Below are positions 8,879-14,354 of a DNA stretch of 18,619 nt, in pieces. Both the position numbers and the translations under genes were made by a program. The stretch is from Kiritimatiellia bacterium. Lineage in GTDB: Bacteria > Verrucomicrobiota > Kiritimatiellia > RFP12 > UBA1067. Below the pieces are notes generated by a model. It did no database searches. It saw nothing but the letters and a program-made list of their open reading frames with translations, and was not told where the DNA came from. Numbering within the stretch: position 1 is the first letter of the stretch; each line of letters opens with the position of its first letter. The stretch is from NCBI GenBank assembly GCA_900771305.1, contig CAAGNL010000300.1, positions 1-18,619 of the forward strand. The letters are read 5' to 3'.

Positions 8879-8907
8879 TTGCTGTTACAGAAATTCTGTG
8901 ATAGAAT
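8879..8907 (+). promoter_or_regulatory. Promoter of the ATPase gene
   Basis: TTGCTG (8879-8884), a 17-bp spacer, then TAGAAT (8902-8907) preceded by TGA (8899-8901) makes an extended -10 sigma-70-type promoter. Only 7 nt lie between the -10 and the ATG at 8915, and no Shine-Dalgarno sequence fits there, so the transcript should be leaderless. Confidence 0.65.
8887..8899. promoter_or_regulatory. Perfect palindrome inside the ATPase promoter spacer, candidate operator
   Basis: ACAGAA-A-TTCTGT is a perfect 6-bp inverted repeat around one base. It fills most of the spacer between the -35 and -10 elements. A dimeric repressor bound there would block RNA polymerase. No cognate regulator can be assigned from this window. 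Confidence 0.42.
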
Positions 8908-8914
8908 GTCTGTC

Positions 8915-10027
8915 ATGAAACTCAACAACCCGTTTGTCATTCGGGGCTATGCGGGCCCTGAATACTTCTGCGACCGTGATGCGGAGACGAAGAAACTGCT
9001 TTCCGCTCTGCGTAATGAGCGCGATGTGACGCTCATTGCACCGCGACGTTACGGAAAGACGGGGCTGATCCACCATGTGCTGGGCAAATTGCCCAGGGAC
9101 ACAACGGGAATCTATCTGGATATTTTTTCGCAGACTGATCTGAAATCGTTTACAAAGGCTCTGGCCTCGTCCGTCATTGGGTCTCTTGACTCGAAAGTCG
9201 AGACGGCGCTGACGAATGTTGGTCGATTTTTCAAGAGCTGTCGTCCAACAGTCACGCCGCAGGCGGAGGGATGGCCTAAGTTCTCCTTTGATGTAGTCGA
9301 TGCCAACGCGGAGGCGACGTTGGCTGAAATCTTCGCCTATCTCAAGTCGAAGGATCGTCGTGTCGTCATCGCAATCGACGAGTTTCAGCAGATCTCCGAA
9401 TTCCCGGAGAGAGGGGTTGAGGCTCTGCTCCGAAGCCAAATCCAGCTTCTGCCGAACGTACGGTTCATTTTCGCCGGCTCGAGAAAGCATTTGATGGAGG
9501 AGATGTTCGCCTCGCCGCAACGTCCGTTCTTTCAAAGTACGCAGATCCTTTCTTTGCGGGAAATCGACTCGGCAGCCTATGAGACGTTTGCCCGGCGTTT
9601 TTTCGAAGAAAGAGGACTCCCTTTTGAAAGTTCGCCTTTCCAGAGAATCTATCGGAGGTTTGAGGGTGTCACCTGGTATGTGCAGGCGACGCTCAGCCGA
9701 ATCTGGGAAATGGGGGAAGGTCTCACCAACGAGCGAATTGTCGACGAGGCGGTGAGAACGCTGGTCGAGGACAATCAGCTCGTCTATTCCGATCTGCTGC
9801 GGACTCAGAACGAGGGCTCTCGAATGCTCCTGAAGGCCGTTGCGCGTGAAGGAAAGGTGGCGGCGGTGTCTGCCGGTGCGTTTGTTGCAAAGTATGGCCT
9901 GAAAGCCGCCTCCAGCGCAGCTTTTGCACTGGAGGATCTGCGGAAAAAGGAACTTGTCTATGAAACGGCCGAGGGCTGGATCGTCTACGACCGGCTTTTT
10001 GGCGAATATCTGAAGTCAATCGCGTAA
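8915..10027 (+). CDS. AAA-type ATP-binding protein (archaeal-type ATPase family)
   Basis: The 370-residue product starts MKLNNPFVIRGYAGPEYFCD, the N-terminal signature of a large family of stand-alone ATPases found in many copies in anaerobic bacteria. Walker A is APRRYGKT at residues 42-49 and Walker B is VVIAIDEF with D155-E156. A sensor-like strand, FIFAGSRKHLMEEMF, follows. The C-terminal 100 residues look like a winged helix, as in the family. The ATG at 8915 is preferred over upstream in-frame starts at 8879 and 8906 because it gives the conserved N-terminus and lies 7 nt past a -10 box. The function of these ATPases is not well established; DNA- or signalling-related roles are proposed. 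It stands alone between two broken genes. That setting, and the family's high copy number in such genomes, suggests insertion or recombination here. Confidence 0.88.
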   Translation: MKLNNPFVIRGYAGPEYFCDRDAETKKLLSALRNERDVTLIAPRRYGKTGLIHHVLGKLPRDTTGIYLDIFSQTDLKSFTKALASSVIGSLDSKVETALTNVGRFFKSCRPTVTPQAEGWPKFSFDVVDANAEATLAEIFAYLKSKDRRVVIAIDEFQQISEFPERGVEALLRSQIQLLPNVRFIFAGSRKHLMEEMFASPQRPFFQSTQILSLREIDSAAYETFARRFFEERGLPFESSPFQRIYRRFEGVTWYVQATLSRIWEMGEGLTNERIVDEAVRTLVEDNQLVYSDLLRTQNEGSRMLLKAVAREGKVAAVSAGAFVAKYGLKAASSAAFALEDLRKKELVYETAEGWIVYDRLFGEYLKSIA

Positions 10028-10036
10028 GGAATGTCC

Positions 10037-10251
10037 ATGAAGAGGGGGCTAGTGTTGTCGTTCATCTGCCTGCCGCTGCTGTTGTCGGCGCCCGTCGCCT
10101 CCGGCAGTGGATGGACGGAAATCCGCGGTCGTGCGTGCCGGGGCAGATGCTCGTGTTCGCCAGGAACGAGTTCGAGGAAGGCGGCTGGATCTGTCCGACG
10201 AAGGGTGCGGACGGGGAGGTGGATCTCTCGCGGTGCCGGAATTTTGTATAA
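10037..10251 (+). pseudogene. Remnant of a secreted-protein gene, frameshifted
   Basis: From ATG 10037, with AAGGA 6 nt upstream, the peptide reads MKRGLVLSFICLPLLLSAPV, a clear signal peptide ending near ASGSG. The frame then becomes arginine- and cysteine-rich nonsense. A second frame (10111-10251) gives a sensible sequence, SCVPGQMLVFARNEFEEGGW, then an ICPTKGADGEVDLSRC run, and ends at TAA 10249-10251. The two pieces are best read as the head and a downstream part of one exported protein joined by a frameshift or internal deletion near 10110-10130. The original family is not recognised. The alternative, a short intact exported peptide in the first frame to 10351, is less likely because its composition is unnatural and it would run through the operon promoter. 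Confidence 0.45.
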
Positions 10252-10263
10252 ACTTAGAGACTC

Positions 10264-10290
10264 GAAAGGTAAAGATTGTGTTTGCCTTTC
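10264..10290. promoter_or_regulatory. Inverted repeat over the -35 of the defence operon, candidate operator
   Basis: GAAAGGTAAA (10264-10273) and TTTGCCTTTC (10281-10290) are inverted copies with one mismatch in 10 bp, around a 7-bp spacer. The right arm contains the -35 hexamer. This is a good place for repression, most simply by the HTH protein encoded just downstream. As RNA it could form a 10-bp stem with one G-U pair, but it lies upstream of the expected start of transcription. Confidence 0.45.
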
Positions 10291-10311
10291 TACACCGAAT
10301 TATGGTATAAT
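10282..10311 (+). promoter_or_regulatory. Promoter of the HTH / type I restriction-modification operon
   Basis: TTGCCT (10282-10287) and TATAAT (10306-10311) are spaced 18 bp, with TGG directly before the -10, an extended -10. The surrounding 100 bp is clearly AT-richer than its neighbours. Transcription should begin near 10318, leaving a leader of about 38 nt with a normal Shine-Dalgarno sequence, unlike the two leaderless promoters upstream. Confidence 0.7.
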
Positions 10312-10339
10312 ATGGGGTGCAAAAATCAAAAAGGCTCTT

Positions 10340-10346
10340 GAGGGAG
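10340..10346 (+). promoter_or_regulatory. Ribosome binding site for the HTH regulator
   Basis: GAGGGAG stands 9 nt before ATG 10356. It selects this start over the in-frame GTG at 10317, which would lie at the predicted transcription start with no ribosome site. Confidence 0.55.
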
Positions 10347-10355
10347 CGTAGAGAA

Positions 10356-10592
10356 ATGGCATTGAGTTACAACAATCTGTGGCATAGGCTCATAGACTGC
10401 GGCATGTCGAAGACTGAACTGCGGCGTGCTACGGGCATGTCTTCCGTCACGCTTGCGAAACTTTCCAAGTGCGAACCCGTCGCAACGACGACGCTGGAGA
10501 AGATTTGCGACGTGCTGAAATGCGATATCGGCGACATTGTGAACCATCTTCCCGATCCCAAGCCTCAAGACGATGAAGGAGGTGTGCAATGA
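10356..10592 (+). CDS. Small Cro/C1-type helix-turn-helix regulator
   Basis: The 78-residue product is a single-domain XRE-like DNA-binding protein. The helix-turn-helix covers about residues 17-40 (MSKTELRRATGMSSVTLAKL), followed by ATTTLEKICDVLKCDIGDIV, the usual last helices of this small subfamily. The tail after residue 66 is acidic and proline-containing. Small regulators of this type often act as dimers and repress their own promoter. Here an inverted repeat overlaps the -35 box about 65-90 bp upstream of the gene, so autoregulation of the operon is a reasonable inference. It resembles the controller proteins that precede restriction-modification genes and delay restriction until methylation is set up, although such proteins are better known from type II systems. 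The ATG of the methylase gene overlaps this stop as ATGA. The family call is sure; the control role is inferred. Confidence 0.85.
   Translation: MALSYNNLWHRLIDCGMSKTELRRATGMSSVTLAKLSKCEPVATTTLEKICDVLKCDIGDIVNHLPDPKPQDDEGGVQ
10576..10583 (+). promoter_or_regulatory. Strong ribosome binding site for the HsdM-S fusion
   Basis: AAGGAGGT lies 5 nt before ATG 10589, inside the end of the HTH gene. It is close to a perfect anti-16S match and the strongest such site noticed in the window, so the methylase is likely made in excess over the regulator. Confidence 0.6.
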
Positions 10593-13300
10593 GGCCTGGA
10601 AACGAAACGGCTACGAGCGGCATGAACGCCGCGTTCTACAATTCGATTGTCGGGTTCATCTGGTCGATTGCGGATGACTGTCTGCGGGACGTTTACGTGC
10701 GGGGCAAGTACCGCGACGTGATTCTGCCCATGACGGTGATCCGGCGGCTGGATGCGATTCTGGAGGAGACGAAGGACAAGGTTCTCGCGCTCAAGAAGAA
10801 GCTGGACGAGGCGGGCGTTGTCGATGCGTGGCCCGCACTCGCCGCCGCCGCAGGGCAGGCGTTCTCCAACTCGTCGCCGTTCCGCCTGAAAGACCTCACG
10901 AGCCGCGCCAAGGCACAGACGCTCAAGGCGGACTTCGAGGCGTATCTGGACGGCTTCTCGCCCAACGTCCAGGAGATTCTCGAAAAGTTCAAGTTCCGCA
11001 ACCAGATCGCCACGATGACCGATGCGGACATCCTCGGCTCCGTCATCTCGAAGTTCGTCTCGCCGGACATCAACCTTTCTCCGAATCCCGTGTGGAAGGA
11101 CGAGGCAAAGACCGTTCTTCGCCATCCCGGTCTCGACAACCACGGCATGGGGACGATTTTCGAGGAACTGATCCGCCGCTTCAACGAGGAGAACAACGAG
11201 GAGGCGGGCGAACACTGGACGCCGCGCGACGTGGTGGAACTGATGAGCGACATGGTCTTCACGCCCATTGCGGACAAGATCAAGAACTCGACCTACACCT
11301 GCTACGACGGCGCGTGCGGCACGGGCGGAATGCTCACGGTCGCACAGGAGCGTCTTACCGCACTCGCCAAGGCGAACGGCAAGAAGGTGTCGATCCATCT
11401 CTTCGGGCAGGAGATCAACCCCGAGACGTATGCCATCGCCAAGGCCGACCTTCTTCTCAAGGGCGACGGCGAGCAGGCGAGCCACATCAGCTACGGTTCG
11501 ACGCTTTCGCTGGACGCCAACTCGTCGCGCACCTTCGACTTCATGCTCTCGAATCCGCCCTACGGCAAGGACTGGAAGACCGATGCCGAGAAGATGGGCG
11601 GCAAGAAGGAGATTCTTGACCCGCGCTTCAACGCCGCCATGCCGGATGGCGAGACCCTTGCCATGATTCCGCGAACAAGCGACGGACAGCTCCTCTTCCT
11701 GCTGAACAACGTCGCCAAGATGTCGCGGGACACGCCGCTCGGCAGCCGCATCGCGGAGGTACACAACGGCTCGTCCATCTTCACAGGCGACGCCGGGAGC
11801 GGCGAGTCGAACGCCCGCCGCTACCTCATCGAGAACGATCTCGTGGAGGCGATCATCGCCGTTCCTGAAAACATGTTCTACAACACCGGCATCGGCACGT
11901 TCATCTGGATCGTCTCGAACCGCAAGGAGGATCGGCGCAAGGGCAGAATTCAGCTCATCGACGCGACGGGCATGAAGTCGCCGCTTCGCAAGAACATGGG
12001 CAAGAAGAACTGCGAGTTCACGTCCGAGATCCGCGCCGAGATACTGCGTCTCTTCATGGAGATGGAGAACGGCGAGACGAGCAAGGTGTTCGATTCCGAC
12101 GAGTTCGGGTATTGGCAGATAACGGTCGAACGCCCCCTGCGCCTTCGCGTAACGGAGCCGATCCGCATTCCAGACGGCGTGTTCAAGAAGCCGGACGAGC
12201 GGGACGCCGCCGTGCGCGTGCTGGAGGCCGCTGTCGCCGCCGGTGCGCCGCTCGACGACTGGACGGCGTTTGCCGCCGCGACGCGGCTCAAGGCAACGGC
12301 GCTCAAGAAGGTGCGGCCTTTCGTGACGGCGAAGGATGCCGCCGCAAAGCCCATCGAGGGTGAACCAGACCCCGACCTGCGCGACACCGAGATCGTGCCG
12401 TTCAAGTACGAGGGCGGCATCGAGGCGTTCATGCGGAACGAGGTGCTGACATACGCCCCGGACGCATGGGTGGATGCCGACAAGACGGTCGTCGGCTACG
12501 AGATCAACTTCAACAAGTATTTCTATAAGCCGGCGAAGCTGCGCGAATCATCCGACATAGTTTCACATCTGAAAGCCATCGATCAACAGGCAGATGTTAT
12601 TATGGAGGAACTAATAAGGGATTTATCAAGTAGGCAGATCAAGCGGGATGAGGATGACGATTGCAAATATCCTGTCGATTGGGACATAAAGCGAATGCGC
12701 GAAATGTTCTCATTTAGAAAAGGACTGTCGATAACAAAAGCCGATCTGGAGGATACGGGAATCCCAGTAGTGAGTTATGGGCAGATACACTCAAAGCAGA
12801 ATACCGGGACGTCTTTGTCGGAAGAACTTTTCAGGTTTGTGAATCCTTCTTATCTTGAAACTGACAGGTCGTCCATTGTCGACAAAGGTGATTTTATTTT
12901 TGCCGACACTTCAGAAGACATACCTGGGTGTGGAAATTGCGCTTATGCAGATTCTGATAAAACGATATTTGCCGGCTACCACACCATAATTGCACATCTC
13001 AAGAAGACATCAACAAACAGATATTTGGCTTACTACTTTCAGACCCCAGCGTGGCGTCGTCAAATTTGGCGGCTCGTATGTGCCGTAAAGGTGTATAGCA
13101 TAACGCAGAGGATTCTGAAAGACACGCGAGTTTTGTTGCCACCCAAGGAGAAGCAGGAAGCTATTGCTGCCTATCTTGATGAGAAATGCGCGGCGATAGA
13201 CAAGGCGATAGAGAACAGAAAAGCGGCGATTGAGGAACTGGTTGCGCTCAAGGCGCGGATCGTCGCCGATGCCGTGACCGGCAGAATGGAGGTCGAATGA
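10589..13300 (+). CDS. hsdM: Type I restriction-modification fusion: HsdM methylase joined to a half HsdS
   Basis: Residues 1 to about 680 are a type I N6-adenine DNA methyltransferase. They comprise an N-terminal helical domain (MTVIRRLDAILEETKD), the EEAGEHWTPRDVVELM block, the S-adenosylmethionine motif DGACGTGGM at 240-248 and the catalytic NPPY at 322-325. The methylase end, with its INFNKYFYKP segment, runs without a stop into about residues 690-903, which look like one half of a specificity subunit. That half has a target-recognition domain starting near VDWDIKRM (697) and a closing conserved helix with PPKEKQEAIAAYLDEKCAAI. A normal HsdS has two such halves, so this fusion would dimerise to build a full recognition unit. 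The recognition domain (about 12550-13200) is visibly AT-richer than the methylase part, a sign of recombination. It is coupled by ATGA overlaps to the HTH gene before and a 38-codon ORF after. Methylase identity is certain and the S half is very likely. Confidence 0.93.
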   Translation: MRPGNETATSGMNAAFYNSIVGFIWSIADDCLRDVYVRGKYRDVILPMTVIRRLDAILEETKDKVLALKKKLDEAGVVDAWPALAAAAGQAFSNSSPFRLKDLTSRAKAQTLKADFEAYLDGFSPNVQEILEKFKFRNQIATMTDADILGSVISKFVSPDINLSPNPVWKDEAKTVLRHPGLDNHGMGTIFEELIRRFNEENNEEAGEHWTPRDVVELMSDMVFTPIADKIKNSTYTCYDGACGTGGMLTVAQERLTALAKANGKKVSIHLFGQEINPETYAIAKADLLLKGDGEQASHISYGSTLSLDANSSRTFDFMLSNPPYGKDWKTDAEKMGGKKEILDPRFNAAMPDGETLAMIPRTSDGQLLFLLNNVAKMSRDTPLGSRIAEVHNGSSIFTGDAGSGESNARRYLIENDLVEAIIAVPENMFYNTGIGTFIWIVSNRKEDRRKGRIQLIDATGMKSPLRKNMGKKNCEFTSEIRAEILRLFMEMENGETSKVFDSDEFGYWQITVERPLRLRVTEPIRIPDGVFKKPDERDAAVRVLEAAVAAGAPLDDWTAFAAATRLKATALKKVRPFVTAKDAAAKPIEGEPDPDLRDTEIVPFKYEGGIEAFMRNEVLTYAPDAWVDADKTVVGYEINFNKYFYKPAKLRESSDIVSHLKAIDQQADVIMEELIRDLSSRQIKRDEDDDCKYPVDWDIKRMREMFSFRKGLSITKADLEDTGIPVVSYGQIHSKQNTGTSLSEELFRFVNPSYLETDRSSIVDKGDFIFADTSEDIPGCGNCAYADSDKTIFAGYHTIIAHLKKTSTNRYLAYYFQTPAWRRQIWRLVCAVKVYSITQRILKDTRVLLPPKEKQEAIAAYLDEKCAAIDKAIENRKAAIEELVALKARIVADAVTGRMEVE

Positions 13301-13413
13301 GGGCAGAGACAGTAGTGGAAGTTTATCTTGGCAAAACAGGCCGCAAAATACCATTGGATATACTTCCTTTTGAGGGAGATAAACTTCCGCAGAGCACGAA
13401 GGAGGCTTGCTGA
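13297..13413 (+). CDS. 38-aa small ORF coupled between the methylase and Fic genes
   Basis: ATG 13297 overlaps the methylase stop as ATGA, and GGAGG lies 4 nt before it. Its own TGA (13411-13413) overlaps the Fic start as TGATG. The ORF therefore exactly bridges the two genes and keeps translational coupling unbroken. The peptide starts MRAETVVEVYLGKTGRKIPL and ends in STKEAC. It has no signal or membrane segment and looks like a short beta-hairpin peptide. I recognise no family. It shares the lower GC of the preceding recognition domain, so it may have arrived with it. The alternative is that it is only a spacer that carries ribosomes across. Confidence 0.5.
   Translation: MRAETVVEVYLGKTGRKIPLDILPFEGDKLPQSTKEAC
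13399..13405 (+). promoter_or_regulatory. Ribosome binding site deciding the Fic start
   Basis: AAGGAGG stands 7 nt before ATG 13413 and favours it over an in-frame TTG at 13407. It lies within the end of the 38-codon ORF. Confidence 0.55.
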
Positions 13414-14354
13414 TGGACTTTATGACGATAGAAGAGGTTGCTGCAAAATGGAGAATAACACCCCGTCAGGTGCGCTCGTATTGCGCCAACAACCGCATTG
13501 CGGGCGCGACATTAGAGCAAGGGGAATGGCGGATACCGGCTAATGCCGCCAAGCCGGAGCGCAAGCGCCGCCGGACATTCCCCACGACAATACTCGGCAT
13601 TCTAGAGGCGGAGCGCAGTTCACGCATCTCCGGCGGACTTTACCACCGGCTTCAAATCGACATCACCTACAACTCGAACCACATCGAGGGTAGCCGCCTT
13701 ACGCACGAGCAGACACGGTGGATATTCGAGACGAAGACGATAGGAGAGATCGGCGCGGACGTGCCTGTTGACGACATTGTCGAGACGGCAAACCATTTCC
13801 GCGCTGTCGATAAGGTAATCATCACTGCCTCGTCCGCTTTGACTGAAGCATACATAAAGCGACTGCATGAAATCTTGAAGAGCGGAACGAGCGACAGCCG
13901 CAAGGACTGGTTCGCAGTCGGCGAATACAAGCGGCTCGACAACGTGGTCGGGGAAATGGAGACGTGCCCCTCAAAGGACGTACACCGCGAAATGGCGAAA
14001 CTGCTCGCGTGGTGGAAGAACGCCGACAAGACGTTCGAGAATCTGCTTGACCTTCATGTCCGTTTCGAGCAGATCCATCCGTTCCAGGACGGCAACGGCC
14101 GCGTCGGGCGTCTCATTCTCCTCAAGGAATGCCTCAAGTACAACATCACGCCATTCGTGATTGCGGAGAACTTCAAGCAGTTCTACTATCTGGGACTTCA
14201 GGATTGGCGGCAAGGCAGACATGCGCGGCTAATGGATACCTGCCGCACCGGGCAGGACGTGTTCATCCTCGGATTGCGCCAGTTTGGGCATACCAAACTC
14301 GCGGAGAAGGCAGAAGCCGAGCAGAAGGCATCTGAAAGACGGGAGGCGAAATGA
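13413..14354 (+). CDS. Fic-family AMP transferase with N-terminal excisionase-like HTH
   Basis: The 313-residue protein starts with a MerR/excisionase-like DNA-binding domain (residues 1-45: MTIEEVAAKWRITPRQVRSY, later GEWRIPA). The Fic core follows, with the complete active motif HPFQDGNGRVGR at 222-233. Its histidine and the GNGR loop are those needed to transfer AMP or another nucleotide moiety from a nucleotide to a protein hydroxyl. SNHIEG at residues 88-93 matches the autoinhibitory (S/T)xxxE(G/N) helix placed before the Fic core, a class II arrangement, so the enzyme is probably self-restrained. Fic proteins are known as extra genes in some type I restriction loci. Its place between the methylase-specificity gene and HsdR, joined by TGATG and ATGA overlaps, implies equal dosage with the system. 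Its target is unknown: it may modify a system subunit, act as a toxin when restriction fails, or regulate transcription through the HTH. Confidence 0.92.
   Translation: MDFMTIEEVAAKWRITPRQVRSYCANNRIAGATLEQGEWRIPANAAKPERKRRRTFPTTILGILEAERSSRISGGLYHRLQIDITYNSNHIEGSRLTHEQTRWIFETKTIGEIGADVPVDDIVETANHFRAVDKVIITASSALTEAYIKRLHEILKSGTSDSRKDWFAVGEYKRLDNVVGEMETCPSKDVHREMAKLLAWWKNADKTFENLLDLHVRFEQIHPFQDGNGRVGRLILLKECLKYNITPFVIAENFKQFYYLGLQDWRQGRHARLMDTCRTGQDVFILGLRQFGHTKLAEKAEAEQKASERREAK

Noticed and set aside
10107..10310. A GTG-started 67-codon ORF over the operon promoter
   Set aside because: It runs through the promoter and operator-like repeat, has odd composition, and competes with a better remnant reading.
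10565..11764. A 399-codon open frame on the - strand opposite the methylase
   Set aside because: The opposite strand encodes clear methylase motifs (DGACGTGGM, NPPY); the antisense product has no domain.
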